Positions 16,649 through 25,961 of a DNA stretch of 64,000 nucleotides are shown here, one piece after another (within the stretch, counting starts at the first letter, position 1; each line of letters begins with the position of its first letter). Both the position numbers and the translations under genes were made by a program. This DNA is from Candidatus Bathyarchaeota archaeon (GTDB taxonomy: Archaea > Thermoproteota > Bathyarchaeia > 40CM-2-53-6): NCBI GenBank assembly GCA_005888635.1, contig VBAW01000018.1:30526-94525 (forward strand). Reading direction: 5' to 3'. The notes below the pieces were generated by a model. The model was not told the origin of the DNA. It did no database searches and saw only the letters and a list, made by a program, of their open reading frames with translations.

Positions 16649-17749
16649 TTATCGGGTTACGGTGAACGAGAATTGGTTGCTTCTAGTAGTTGTCAAGATC
16701 ACTGTGTATGATTGTCCCACGTTGAACTGGAAGAATAACCCAGGAATTCCACCGTAGACGCAACCGGGGCAGTTGGCGCCGATCAGAATGCTCATTGTGG
16801 CGACATCATTTGGAATTATCGTAGGTCCCGCTAAGTTGGAAAGGGTCCACGTGTTTCCCGATGAGTCCTGCACCGTATAGGATTGAACTGTCACTGATGT
16901 ATTTCCGGCATTCAGAAGGACAAGCGATAAGCTTGTGCCATTGATGAATTGGTATCTGTTTAGCTTCAAGGATTCGATTACGGGTGGAGGTATGATAGGG
17001 TCGACAACCGTTAGGCTGATGACCGTTGAATGGGTCCGTGAACCATCGGTTCCTGTTAGGGTGATATTGTAGTTTCCGAGGGTCGTGCTGAGGCTGGTGG
17101 TTATGTCCAAGGTGCTCGAGGCTGTCCCGTCACTCGATAGTGTCAACGGGTTCTGGCTGCCCGTCACCGTGATGTAGCCGAAGGGTGCTGTGACCGTTAG
17201 ACTAACGGTTCCCGTGTAACCGTTCACGCTTGTAACGGTGACGGTTGTGGTGTTGCTAGACCCGAAGACGTTGACGATGTTCGACGGGGAGGAGGTTATC
17301 GTGAAGTCTTGATTGGAGACGACTTGAACTGATAAATCGGCCGACGCATATGTCGTCTTTCCGTGACTGCTTGCGATTCCGATTACAACGATGTTGTAAT
17401 TTCCAATATTACTAGTCGCGGTAACCGTCAACGTGGACTTTGCCGTGCCGTTTGCTGGGACACTCACGCTGGTAGGGCTTACCGTTGCGGGGAGTTTTGA
17501 ACCCGTAAAGAATAGGGACAATGATACTGTTCCGGAGAAGCTGTTCACGCTGATGATGCTTACGCTTGAGGTAAGGGATGAGCCCTGCTCAATGGACAAA
17601 GTCGAAGGATTCACTGTTAGAAGGAATGAAGGGCCCACTTTACCACCATTCACGTACGAGCTGAGCATTGTGCCGCCCGCAACTGTTCCTACCACGGCCG
17701 TTAGAACCATTAGGAGCCCCTTCAGATAGACTAGATTGCTGAATAGCAT
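16649..17749 (-). CDS. Secreted protein with immunoglobulin-like repeats
   Basis: 366 residues from the ATG at 17747-17749; a TTG ten codons upstream is also possible. An N-terminal hydrophobic segment ('LLMVLTAVVGTVAGGTML') acts as signal or anchor. At least two repeats follow, each opening with an ExGSS- or FGSSN-type turn, then 'NSFSGTVSLSL' or 'NGYTGTVSLTV', and closing with 'IGNYNIVVIG' or 'LGNYNITLTG'. This is the NEW3/Ig-like pattern seen in archaeal surface proteins. A Cys pair (CPGC) lies near residue 330. It is probably a cell-surface structural or adhesion protein; no catalytic motif is visible. Confidence 0.75.
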   Translation of the reverse strand: MLFSNLVYLKGLLMVLTAVVGTVAGGTMLSSYVNGGKVGPSFLLTVNPSTLSIEQGSSLTSSVSIISVNSFSGTVSLSLFFTGSKLPATVSPTSVSVPANGTAKSTLTVTATSNIGNYNIVVIGIASSHGKTTYASADLSVQVVSNQDFTITSSPSNIVNVFGSSNTTTVTVTSVNGYTGTVSLTVTAPFGYITVTGSQNPLTLSSDGTASSTLDITTSLSTTLGNYNITLTGTDGSRTHSTVISLTVVDPIIPPPVIESLKLNRYQFINGTSLSLVLLNAGNTSVTVQSYTVQDSSGNTWTLSNLAGPTIIPNDVATMSILIGANCPGCVYGGIPGLFFQFNVGQSYTVILTTTRSNQFSFTVTR

Positions 17750-18131
17750 TGTGTTGCAATCCCCTAATCCTAAGGCCAACTGGGCTGTCAGAAGGCTTAC
17801 GGGTCGCGTAACTAGCGATGGTTACTAATCGGTCGAGTGTGGACACAGGGCATGCCACTCCATAACTTGAAAACCTGTTTTGGTCCAAATGATAGGGAAA
17901 AGTCTGTCCTAATTGTTTAACGACGAAATATGGGGAATAACGGTTGCCACGAACGTTTTTCAACGCTACGTTCCGCTTTTTGCTTTCGAATCTGCAAGCT
18001 AGAAACTTGGCTGAAGCTCAGATTCTGAGAAATCGAATCGACTCCTAGTTGACTTGATTTAAGTGAATTCCTAGGAGAATGGTCATCGTCTTCCCCTAAC
18101 GCATTACGTTCGTGGAGGTGAGAGATGAAAA
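17750..18131 (+). other. 382-base intergenic region ending in conserved promoter block
   Basis: No gene seen in 17750-18050. From 18054 to about 18101 it carries the second copy of the conserved promoter block: TGATTTAAGTGA, then ATTCCTAGGAGAA with the palindrome TCCTAGGA, then GGAGGTGA as ribosome site for the gene at 18132. Confidence 0.5.
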
Positions 18132-18362
18132 ATGTCGCTTCAAGAAATTCAACCGGTAAAATCTCGCGGATTCTCGTTACGATCAATGTTGCTCTTGGTG
18201 CTTTTAGTTGGAGTCGGCGCGGGCGCGACCGCTTACGTTCTGGGCAATGCTTTCGCCGCTATCACAGGCACGCCTAGTACTGGTGCAAATCAGCAGAGCA
18301 CAACGACTACGTCCGCGAGCACTTCTACGGCCGCACACAACTGCACTCTAACATCAGCGTAG
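18132..18362 (+). CDS. Very small secreted/anchored protein with the 'FSxRSxxL' leader
   Basis: 76 residues, unknown function. It has the same leader as the gene at 12171: 'FSLRSMLLLVLLVGVGAGAT' then 'AYVLGNAFAA'. After the leader only about 35 Ser/Thr/Ala-rich residues remain, with one Cys, so the mature part is little more than a tail. Either it is a short surface peptide, or it is a truncated copy of the larger paralogue. The ribosome site GGAGGTGA is ten bases before the ATG. Confidence 0.55.
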   Translation: MSLQEIQPVKSRGFSLRSMLLLVLLVGVGAGATAYVLGNAFAAITGTPSTGANQQSTTTTSASTSTAAHNCTLTSA

Positions 18363-18551
18363 AGTTTGTCGACGATGGTCCGTTCAAACCCCCATTTTTC
18401 TTTGGAACTACACCGGACGCTCCTTGGATACTCCGGACCCGTCTTGCGATCTCTTTCCACGCAATTGCTAAGAACGGTCTTTCCACTTCTCAAGTTAGAC
18501 ACTTCTGAAATACCTCTAATCCATCCCTTCACTGTCCGAGTTCTGTAGTCT

Positions 18552-19223
18552 ATGCGTGTAAACTGGTTCCTGATGCTAGCCTGCGTCCTAGCAAGCCTCT
18601 ATGCATGGCAACAAGATCCAAACTGGGCTGACCAGAATCTAGTCTTCAGCCTCAACAATCTTTACGCTGGACGCGTCTGGACCCTAGTAACAGCCCTGTT
18701 CGTTCACGCCGGCTGGGAGCACCTCCTCGGCAACCTTCCGTTTCTCTTCGTATTTGGGAATACTTTGGAAAAGATGATCGGCCGAAACAATCATCTTCTG
18801 GTCTTCTTTCTGGGCGGATTCACAAGCTTCCTACTACCACCCATCATCGGAATCTACAGCGCCGACACGGGCATGCTAGGAGCGAGTGCAGCAATCTTCA
18901 CACTCGCAGCGATCGTCATGCTCATGTCCCCACTCAAGTTTAGTTGGCTCTTCCTCGCGCCACAAGGACTCGTAGCAATCATCTACTTTGTTCTGAACGT
19001 AGCGCTCGTCTATGCTCCATCCATGATACCCGGCTACAATCCCAATGTAGCATACATCGCTCATGTCATAGGATTCACAGTAGGAATACCATTCGGTATT
19101 GCCTGGAGTCTTCACTGGAAGAAGAACCTTGTAATCAGCCTCGGGCTGTTCGGCATCTACCTAGTAATACTAGCCTTGCTAGGCGCGTTGACGGGAATTC
19201 AGACGCCCCTCGGCGTTGTCTAA
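18552..19223 (+). CDS. Rhomboid-family intramembrane serine protease
   Basis: A 223-residue, six- to seven-helix membrane protease. 'HAGWEHLLGNLPFLFVFGNT' gives the His/Asn pair of TM2. The catalytic Ser112 is in 'GMLGASAAIF' (GxSx), and the catalytic His171 is in 'YIAHVIGFTVGIP'. All elements of the Ser-His dyad are intact. Its end overlaps the convergent exonuclease gene by 4 bases. Likely substrates are single-pass membrane proteins, of which the leader-bearing genes nearby are examples (inference only). Confidence 0.9.
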   Translation: MRVNWFLMLACVLASLYAWQQDPNWADQNLVFSLNNLYAGRVWTLVTALFVHAGWEHLLGNLPFLFVFGNTLEKMIGRNNHLLVFFLGGFTSFLLPPIIGIYSADTGMLGASAAIFTLAAIVMLMSPLKFSWLFLAPQGLVAIIYFVLNVALVYAPSMIPGYNPNVAYIAHVIGFTVGIPFGIAWSLHWKKNLVISLGLFGIYLVILALLGALTGIQTPLGVV

Positions 19224-19753
19224 CCAAGCTGATTCTCCAATAGCGGTTTCAGCTTCAGAAAGACTTCTCGGGTCACCTTAAGATCGTCGAGACAATGATC
19301 CCTGATAGACTTCAACGCCGTCTCATCTCCCTCCAATGCTTTGACAAACAACTGAGGGACCTCTAGTCCCATAGGCCCTTTCTCTCGCTTTATCCCGAAA
19401 AAGTCGCAGACATGGTCTAGGTAGGTGAATGTTAGACGAAGGCGGGATCTTACGACCTCGTTCAGGTCCAAATGCGTCTTACTCAATAGTGGAAGGGGGT
19501 CGAGACCGTGCTTCAAGAGACGAGTTGTGAGAAAGGGAGTATCAAAGCCTCGACCACTCCAAGTCACGATCACATCGTACGCCTCCAGCCGGTTGAGAAG
19601 CTTGACTAGCAGGCCTTTCTCCTGGTCAGTTCTCTTGGCATCCAAATATTCGCTCTTCCCAGCCTCTGGCAATAGTCCTGCGCCAACTACTATGCCGGCG
19701 TCGGCTTCTAGGGAAGAAGTCTCGATGTCAAGAATAACGATTCTCGGGGCCAT
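19220..19753 (-). CDS. DEDD 3'-5' exonuclease-like protein (RNase H fold)
   Basis: A 177-residue nuclease domain. Exo I is 'VILDIETSSLEADAG', Exo II is the 'DVIVTWSGRGFDTPFL' region, and Exo III is 'HCLDDLKVTREVFL'. This is the predicted 3'-5' exonuclease family related to YprB and the PolB proofreading domain, here without a polymerase. The start is back-to-back with the ABC ATPase region. Confidence 0.82.
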   Translation of the reverse strand: MAPRIVILDIETSSLEADAGIVVGAGLLPEAGKSEYLDAKRTDQEKGLLVKLLNRLEAYDVIVTWSGRGFDTPFLTTRLLKHGLDPLPLLSKTHLDLNEVVRSRLRLTFTYLDHVCDFFGIKREKGPMGLEVPQLFVKALEGDETALKSIRDHCLDDLKVTREVFLKLKPLLENQLG

Positions 19754-19858
19754 GTGATTCGACGATTCGGGCCTGGTCTAAAGCGCTTCGTCCAAGTTCG
19801 TCGAACGAGGTTTCATAGCTCAGAATCGCCAGCTAGTGTAGTCTCCGGAGAGACCGCG

Positions 19859-20632
19859 TTGAATATTCCAGCCGTTGTAGAACTAGAAAATCTAGAGAAG
19901 AGCTACCGGTTGGGAAAGGTTACCGTAAACGCACTCCGTGGCGTAACGCTGAAACTCGGGCAGGCTGAGTTCATGGTGATAATGGGCCCGTCTGGGTCTG
20001 GTAAGACGACTCTTCTCAACATAATCGGAACATTGGACAAGCCTACTTCTGGTCGTGCCCTCATTGATGGTGAAGACATCACTATAATGAATGATGGGCA
20101 ATTGACGAAGCTGCGACGGCACAAGATAGGCTTCGTATTCCAGTTCCATAATCTCATTCCAGTTCTAACCGCACTAGAGAACGTTGAGCTTCCACTCATA
20201 ACGTCGGGAATCAAACGAAGAGTATCCAGGGATAGGGCGATGGAACTGTTGCGCCGGGTGGGGCTTCAGGACCGGACTGATCATCTTCCGGACGAGTTGA
20301 GCGGGGGTGAACAGCAGCGGGTCGCTATCGCGAGAGCACTCGCTAATCATCCACGGATTGTTCTTGCCGACGAGCCGACCGGAGATCTCGATACTCAGAC
20401 GGGCTTCGAAGTAGTTCAGCTAATGCATAGCATGGCAAAACAGGAGGGTTCCTCGGTCGTGGTGGTAACTCACGATCCCGTAGTGGCCGAAAGAGCGGAT
20501 CGTCTCGTCGAGATGAGGGACGGGAGAATTACTGAGAAGGTCCGCGAGCGACTTGCGGGGGAGAAGCATACTATCAGGGCAGTAGAACCTCTGCCGCCTG
20601 AACCCGGACGCTCGTTATCCCAGCCAAATTAG
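19859..20632 (+). CDS. ABC transporter ATP-binding protein, MacB/LolD type
   Basis: ATPase of an export-type ABC system. Walker A 'GPSGSGKTTLLN', signature 'LSGGEQQRVAIARAL', Walker B 'IVLADEPTGDLD' and the switch His in 'VVVTHDP' are all present. I chose TTG 19859 because GGAG lies 8 bases before it and the MacB-type domain begins right there ('PAVVELENLEKSYRLG'). A GTG at 19754 gives 35 extra residues unlike the family. Its partner permease starts 19 bases downstream. Confidence 0.93.
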   Translation: MNIPAVVELENLEKSYRLGKVTVNALRGVTLKLGQAEFMVIMGPSGSGKTTLLNIIGTLDKPTSGRALIDGEDITIMNDGQLTKLRRHKIGFVFQFHNLIPVLTALENVELPLITSGIKRRVSRDRAMELLRRVGLQDRTDHLPDELSGGEQQRVAIARALANHPRIVLADEPTGDLDTQTGFEVVQLMHSMAKQEGSSVVVVTHDPVVAERADRLVEMRDGRITEKVRERLAGEKHTIRAVEPLPPEPGRSLSQPN

Positions 20633-20651
20633 GACTGTCGAGTGGATACCA

Positions 20652-23207
20652 TTGCTCTCGGCGAAAATCGCTTCCCGAAGCCTTCCAAAACGCCGGGCCC
20701 GAACGATTCTAACCATTACCGCCGTATTCCTTGGTGTCGCTCTGCTGGTAGGAATCAACATGGCCACGGCCAGTGCGCTTGGCGAGTTCAACAATTACAT
20801 CAACAAGTTCTGGGGGGCAACGGACATCGTAGTGACTTACGGGACTGAGGCTCCGTTCTACCCGAATCTAACTCTCAGCAAAGTGTTGAGCGATCCTTTA
20901 GTCTGGCAGACCACTCAAAGGCTCAACTGGCTCGGAGCGATCGGCAATTCCGCGTCCAACACCACATTCCTCATCGTAGGAGTTGACTCGAAGACTGATT
21001 TCGACTATGCCACCTTCAACATCACTGGATCGTCAAGAGTCTCTTTCGGTGAGGCTGTGGTCGATAACATACTAGCTCAGAAGTATGGACTAAGCGTCGA
21101 CTCGACTTTCGAAATATTCACTCTGACATCACAGGGTAACATCCGACCGATACCTCTGCGAGTTGCAGGCATCAACTATCCTCTTCGAAACCTCGGCTCA
21201 TCAATCTACATGTACCTTCCCGACCTGCAATCGGACCTTGTCTTAGGCGGACAGGTCACTCACATCTACGCAAGCCTCTACGACTCCACTAAGGCATTGC
21301 TGGTGGAGAATGATCTTCAGAAATTGCTCCCGCTTTATGATGTGAGTGCTCCAAAGGCGGAGGCCGTCCAGCGCATTACTGCCCAGACTGCTGGTTTCCA
21401 AATAGGATTGAACGTCATGACAGCCATCTCCCTCGTCGTCTGCTCCTTCATCGTCTTCAACACTCTATTCATGACGGTTATCGAGAGAACCTATGAGATT
21501 GGAATAATGCGAGCGGTCGGAAGTTCTCGAAGCCAGATTTTCAGAATCTTCCTCGCCGAGGGTCTTCTAATTGGAGCCCTAGGCACAATCGCAGGAATAC
21601 TAGGCGGCTTAGGACTAGCTCGACTCTTCACGTCAGTATTCGAGACTACTTTCAACATTCCTAGCCTGCCTGTCGCCCAGCTGACTCCTAGCATCGCTCT
21701 AACGGGTCTAGTCGCTGGATTCTCAGCCGTCTTCGGGGGAGCTCTGTATCCCGCAATCTCCGCGAGCAGAATAAACATCATCCAAGCGATTCGACCCTCA
21801 GCGAGGGACGCGAGGAGACAGCTACCCCTCTCAGGAGTCAGCTTAACGGGGATTGTTATGCTTGGGCTGGGAGCAAGTGAGTCGCTCCGACTCCCACCTT
21901 TTCACATCGCCTACCTAGACGTGATACTCGTTCCAATAGGCCTCATCCTCCTCGGAGCGGTCGTTTTCGGAAGAGTCGGCCGAGCAATCATGCTGCTAGT
22001 GTTCCCCGCATCTAGAACTGTCCGGTATGTTGCGTCGAGGGGCGGCAGAAGAAGACTATTGCGTAGCACGGTGTCATTTGGGATGATTGCGATAACACTC
22101 AGCTTTGCCATAATGATAGGCGGTATCCAGAGCGGCGTCCAAGAGGCGCTCCAACAGGGAATCCAAGAGGCACTTGGGGCTGACATAATTCTAGTTGCGA
22201 ACCAGTCGATTCCGATCAGCTTCACAAGCAACCTGACGAGTCTGCAACATGTGGCCAGTGCAACACCTCTCTCTCCAAGCGATCATCCTGCGAAAGCCCT
22301 CGGAAAGAAAGGGAACAGCAGCATCGGGGTTCTCGCCGTGGACCCATCAGTTTTTCCAAGTATCATTTCGTACACGTTCGTAAACTCGTATAATGCCTCG
22401 GGACCATACTCTCAGCTTGCCTCCAATAACCAGTCGCTTCTGATTCCAGATTCGCTCGCGTCCAAGCTTGGAGTGGTCGGGGGGGATAGCCTTCCGATCC
22501 TAACAGATCTAAACAAAACGATCAGCTTCACTCTGGCTGGAGTCTTTACCGGTCCCGTGTTGCAGTATATTCAGTTCGGGGAGCATTTTGCCAGCGACTC
22601 GATCATAGTCTCGTTTGCTTCTCAACACGAATACTTTGGTGGAGAGGAGAAGGCACCGCTCTTCCTTGTCGACCTGCAGCCTCAGTACAAATCGCAGGCG
22701 ACCAGCATTGCTCATGATATTGCGGACAGGTTTCCACATTATGATTTCAGCCAGAACTCTCTAACCCTCGGCGAACTCCTGTCACTTGTGAATGATACTA
22801 TCAACAGGATTTTTGCGCTGATATTGTTGATTCTTTATTTCGCTTTGCTGATAGCAAGTCTTGGCATAGGCGCAACCATGATCATGAACGTATCGGACAG
22901 GAGGAGGGAGATAGGACTCTTACGGTCTCAAGGTATGAGCAGGCTGCAGATTACTGGGTTGTTTCTTGGTGAAGGAACTCTTCTGGGCCTCTTCGGATTC
23001 TTGCTGGCCGTACCTGGTGGTCTGCTGTTGTTGAAGGGAGCTACCAACAGCACTACACTGGCTGGTTTCTTTATTCCGTTCATCGTACCTTATGGTGCTA
23101 TAGTTCAGTCGTTGATTCTTGCTCTTGTCGCAGTATTGATTGGCAGTCTGTATCCTGCGGTACGGGCGTCTCGATTAAAGATTACGCGCGCATTGGAGCA
23201 AGTATGA
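20652..23207 (+). CDS. ABC transporter permease with two FtsX domains
   Basis: An 851-residue membrane protein, partner of the ATPase upstream. An N-terminal membrane helix with 'SLPKRRARTILTITAVFLG' is followed by a periplasm-type MacB_PCD domain. The first FtsX core is at about 250-385 ('ERTYEIGIMRAVGSSRSQIF'). A second membrane plus extracellular section leads to the last FtsX core at about 715-845 ('DRRREIGLLRSQGMSRLQI'). The double-FtsX layout is normal for single-chain archaeal and Gram-positive members. It probably exports a lipid, peptide or lipoprotein, or remodels the envelope; the substrate is unknown. Confidence 0.9.
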   Translation: MLSAKIASRSLPKRRARTILTITAVFLGVALLVGINMATASALGEFNNYINKFWGATDIVVTYGTEAPFYPNLTLSKVLSDPLVWQTTQRLNWLGAIGNSASNTTFLIVGVDSKTDFDYATFNITGSSRVSFGEAVVDNILAQKYGLSVDSTFEIFTLTSQGNIRPIPLRVAGINYPLRNLGSSIYMYLPDLQSDLVLGGQVTHIYASLYDSTKALLVENDLQKLLPLYDVSAPKAEAVQRITAQTAGFQIGLNVMTAISLVVCSFIVFNTLFMTVIERTYEIGIMRAVGSSRSQIFRIFLAEGLLIGALGTIAGILGGLGLARLFTSVFETTFNIPSLPVAQLTPSIALTGLVAGFSAVFGGALYPAISASRINIIQAIRPSARDARRQLPLSGVSLTGIVMLGLGASESLRLPPFHIAYLDVILVPIGLILLGAVVFGRVGRAIMLLVFPASRTVRYVASRGGRRRLLRSTVSFGMIAITLSFAIMIGGIQSGVQEALQQGIQEALGADIILVANQSIPISFTSNLTSLQHVASATPLSPSDHPAKALGKKGNSSIGVLAVDPSVFPSIISYTFVNSYNASGPYSQLASNNQSLLIPDSLASKLGVVGGDSLPILTDLNKTISFTLAGVFTGPVLQYIQFGEHFASDSIIVSFASQHEYFGGEEKAPLFLVDLQPQYKSQATSIAHDIADRFPHYDFSQNSLTLGELLSLVNDTINRIFALILLILYFALLIASLGIGATMIMNVSDRRREIGLLRSQGMSRLQITGLFLGEGTLLGLFGFLLAVPGGLLLLKGATNSTTLAGFFIPFIVPYGAIVQSLILALVAVLIGSLYPAVRASRLKITRALEQV

Positions 23208-23257
23208 TTACTGCCCGAGACTAAATATCACGGCAACCATGTTCATGGGGAACGGGT

Positions 23258-23854
23258 TTGCCCGGTAACGCCCTACTCTCAGTCTACGACAAAACAGGGC
23301 TGGACCGGCTAGCCTGGATATTCTCGAAGCTTCAGATCAAGATGCTTGGCTCTGGAGGGACTGCCGAGGCTGTCCGGAAACTTGGCTTCCATGTCGTCGA
23401 GGTTTCAGAGTATACTCAAGTCTCGGAGATGCCTGGGGGACTCGTGAAGACGTTACATCCAAGGATTCATGGCGGAATACTCGGAGACTGGAATGACGCC
23501 GAGCAGCGGAAGTATCTGGAAGCGAACCGAATTGAGCCCCTAGATTTTGTGGTGGTAAATCTGTATCCCTTCCAAGAGGTTGTGAAGGTTGATCCCAAGG
23601 ATCTTCGGAAGGCCGTTGACAATATTGACATTGGAGGCGTTGCGCTAATACGGGCCGCGGGGAAAGGTGCATTGTTGAACCAACGAGTTGTGCCAGTGAC
23701 TTCGCCGCTTCAGTATGAGGGCGTGGTCGCGGAGCTGGAGAGAAAAGGGTATGTAGGAAACGATCTGCGACAGCGCCTGGCCCGAGAAGCATTTGTTCTA
23801 ACAGCAGACTATGACAAGGCAATACGGGACTACTTGATGGGTCAGGCTCGATGA
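23258..23854 (+). CDS. purH: IMP cyclohydrolase (PurH N-terminal domain as separate gene)
   Basis: 198 residues covering only the MGS-like IMP cyclohydrolase half of bifunctional PurH, which closes FAICAR to IMP. Signature stretches are 'LLSVYDKTGLDRLAWIFSKL', 'LGSGGTAEAVRKLG', 'GLVKTLHPRIHGGIL' and 'VVVNLYPFQEV'. TTG start after a purine-rich GGGGAACGGG. A TATA-like ACTAAATATC is about 30 bases upstream. It overlaps the transformylase gene by 4 bases (ATGA). In most organisms these two domains are one polypeptide. Confidence 0.93.
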   Translation: MPGNALLSVYDKTGLDRLAWIFSKLQIKMLGSGGTAEAVRKLGFHVVEVSEYTQVSEMPGGLVKTLHPRIHGGILGDWNDAEQRKYLEANRIEPLDFVVVNLYPFQEVVKVDPKDLRKAVDNIDIGGVALIRAAGKGALLNQRVVPVTSPLQYEGVVAELERKGYVGNDLRQRLAREAFVLTADYDKAIRDYLMGQAR

Positions 23855-24930
23855 GCAAGCAGGAGATTCGCAAAATCTATCGGACCGCTCTGAAGGAGGA
23901 TTTTCCACAGGTTCTCAGACTGGAACTCGGGGGAAAGGTGTTCGAGTATTCCAAGGTTCACTGGACGATTGGTGGGCAGGATCGTGGGCTGCGCTATGGG
24001 ACGAATCCACACCAAAAAGCCGCATTGTACAGGGCTGAACATTCCCAGGGAGGGATTGGGAATGTGGAATGGATCAAATGGGGAAAGGACGGACCGTCAG
24101 CGACGAATATCGAGGATGGAAGTCATGGGCTGCGAATCGTCGGATATTTTGGCGAGCCGGCGGCAGCGGTGATGAAGCATCTCAATCCATCAGGAGTTTC
24201 TGTTGGGCATAAGGGCGAGGTGTTGTCCTCTGTTTATGCGCGGGCCCGAGATGCGGATCCGAGGGCCTCGTTTGGCAGCGTTGTTGTTCTCAACCGAAGG
24301 GTCGACAAGTTGACGGCCGAAGAATTGACGAAGACCTTTGTCGAAGTGGTCTATGCGCCTGACTATGAGGAGTCGGCGATTTCAGTCTTCCATGCGAAGA
24401 AGGACATTCGGATTGGAAGGGTCCCTGTCCCCGATCATGGTTCGATCTCGCCCGACATTGTGGTGCTGGATGATGGGTCGCTAATACTCGAGGATTCCTA
24501 CCGAACTGGATTACAATCGTTGGAACAACTGAAAAAGTTGCCAGTAGCTACGAAGCGCTCACCATCAGAAACCGAGTACCATGCTCTGCTGCATTCCTGG
24601 TGGGCAGCATGCGAGATTCGATCTAACGCTGTCGTGTTCTGGAAGAACGACACGTCTCTGGCGATCGGGACGGGACAACAAGACAGAATCGGCGCAATCG
24701 AATCCTGTATCGAGAAAGCCCACAAGTTCGGCCACGATCTCAAAGGCAGCGTAATGGCCTCCGACGGATTCTTGCCCAACATCGATAATGTAGAAGCAGT
24801 TGCAAAAGAAGGCGTCTCGGCAATTGTTCAGCCCGGAGGTTCAGTCGAAGATCAAGAGCTGGTCAGAGCGTGCGATCAGCATGGAATCGCTATGGTCATG
24901 ACAGGAGAACGTTCCTTCCGTCACTTCTAA
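23851..24930 (+). CDS. AICAR transformylase (PurH C-terminal domain as separate gene)
   Basis: 359 residues carrying the AICAR formyltransferase half of PurH, which uses 10-formyl-tetrahydrofolate. 'GLRYGTNPHQKAALYR' is the domain's start signature. 'PAAAVMKHLNPSGVSVG' carries the catalytic Lys-His, 'ARDADPRASFGSVVVLNRRV' follows, and 'GQQDRIGAIESCIEKA' and 'ASDGFLPNIDNVEA' close the fold. The first ~45 residues resemble no linker I recognise. Together with the preceding gene it completes the last two steps to IMP. Confidence 0.93.
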   Translation: MSKQEIRKIYRTALKEDFPQVLRLELGGKVFEYSKVHWTIGGQDRGLRYGTNPHQKAALYRAEHSQGGIGNVEWIKWGKDGPSATNIEDGSHGLRIVGYFGEPAAAVMKHLNPSGVSVGHKGEVLSSVYARARDADPRASFGSVVVLNRRVDKLTAEELTKTFVEVVYAPDYEESAISVFHAKKDIRIGRVPVPDHGSISPDIVVLDDGSLILEDSYRTGLQSLEQLKKLPVATKRSPSETEYHALLHSWWAACEIRSNAVVFWKNDTSLAIGTGQQDRIGAIESCIEKAHKFGHDLKGSVMASDGFLPNIDNVEAVAKEGVSAIVQPGGSVEDQELVRACDQHGIAMVMTGERSFRHF

Positions 24931-25056
24931 GAAAAGTAACCGGGTTGACCTTCTTGGGATAGACCCGCTTCTTCTGCGCTCAGATGAAGCGTTTTTCATT
25001 TACTTTAACCCCTAAAACCCTTTTACGGACGAATTCTAGTTTCGGTTGTCTTCGAA

Positions 25057-25956
25057 TTGCGGGTCAGACGATCCGGCAGCGTCCGTGCTTATTACGAGTT
25101 GATGAAGCCGAAGATCGTCTATCTGCTAGATTTTACAGCGCTCATTGCGTTTCTAGTTGCCGTTCCCGGTATCAACTTCCTCCGACTCGTTGCAGTCGTT
25201 GTTGCGGGAACGCTGGCCTCTGGGGGAGCGGGAGCACTGAACAGCTATGTCGACCGGGACTTCGACCGCTTAATGGGGCGGACAAGTTGGAGACCTATTC
25301 CTCGAGGAGAGATATCCCCTGCCCGTGCTCTCCTCTTCGGCCTATCTCTCATCGGCATTAGCGGAGTCATCTCCGCGTTGTTCCTTCCATGGCTTGCTGG
25401 CTTGTTCATCATCCTAGGCGCAGCCATCTACGTCTTATTCTACACCAAGTATCTGAAGCCTAGAACCACACTGAACATTGTCTTAGGAGGGTTCGCCGGG
25501 AGCTGCGCTCCCCTCGCGGGATGGGCAGCGGCGACGGGTGAGTTGACGGCTGCAGCTCCGTGGCTGATGGCTCTCCTGGTCTTCGTCTGGACCCCCAGCC
25601 ATTTCTGGGCACTGGCTATGAGGGCTGTAGGCGACTATACGAAGGCAGGAATCCCCATGCTGCCCGTTGTGGTGGGCGAGAAGAAAACGGCGCAATACAT
25701 TGCGCTGAATACGTTCCTGTTAGTTCCGCTATCTCTAGCTTTTGTGCTTCCTGCCTTGGGGGGATTTGGAATCATCTACCTAGTTACCGCCACGTTACTG
25801 GGTCTCGGCATGATTCTTGTCGATCTCAAACTCGTCGCCAATCCGACCAAAGCTCAGGCTTGGACAGCCTTCAAGTTCTCCAGCCCTTATCTGGCGATCG
25901 TGTTTCTTGCGATGGTTCTGGACGTGAAGCTTCTTCCACACTATCTCCCAATATAG
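25057..25956 (+). CDS. ctaB: Heme O synthase (protoheme IX farnesyltransferase)
   Basis: UbiA-superfamily prenyltransferase, 299 residues, seven to nine membrane helices, adding a farnesyl group to heme B. The first Asp motif is 'ALNSYVDRDFDRLMGRTSWR' (NxxxDxxxD). The heme-O-type signature 'TPSHFWALAMRAVGDYTKAG' holds the His and second Asp motif, which separates it from quinone prenyltransferases. TTG start. Heme O is used by heme-copper oxidases, none of which is encoded in this window, so an oxidase should exist elsewhere in the genome. Confidence 0.92.
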   Translation: MRVRRSGSVRAYYELMKPKIVYLLDFTALIAFLVAVPGINFLRLVAVVVAGTLASGGAGALNSYVDRDFDRLMGRTSWRPIPRGEISPARALLFGLSLIGISGVISALFLPWLAGLFIILGAAIYVLFYTKYLKPRTTLNIVLGGFAGSCAPLAGWAAATGELTAAAPWLMALLVFVWTPSHFWALAMRAVGDYTKAGIPMLPVVVGEKKTAQYIALNTFLLVPLSLAFVLPALGGFGIIYLVTATLLGLGMILVDLKLVANPTKAQAWTAFKFSSPYLAIVFLAMVLDVKLLPHYLPI

Positions 25957-25961
25957 ACAGG

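Noticed and set aside
17917-18186. Minus-strand frame over the conserved promoter block
   Set aside because: It runs through a promoter shared with 12697-12752 and has no protein signature.
23337-23873. Long minus-strand open frame across the IMP cyclohydrolase gene
   Set aside because: It is a shadow of purH; its product is Pro/Ser/Arg-rich with no domain, and purH has strong motifs.
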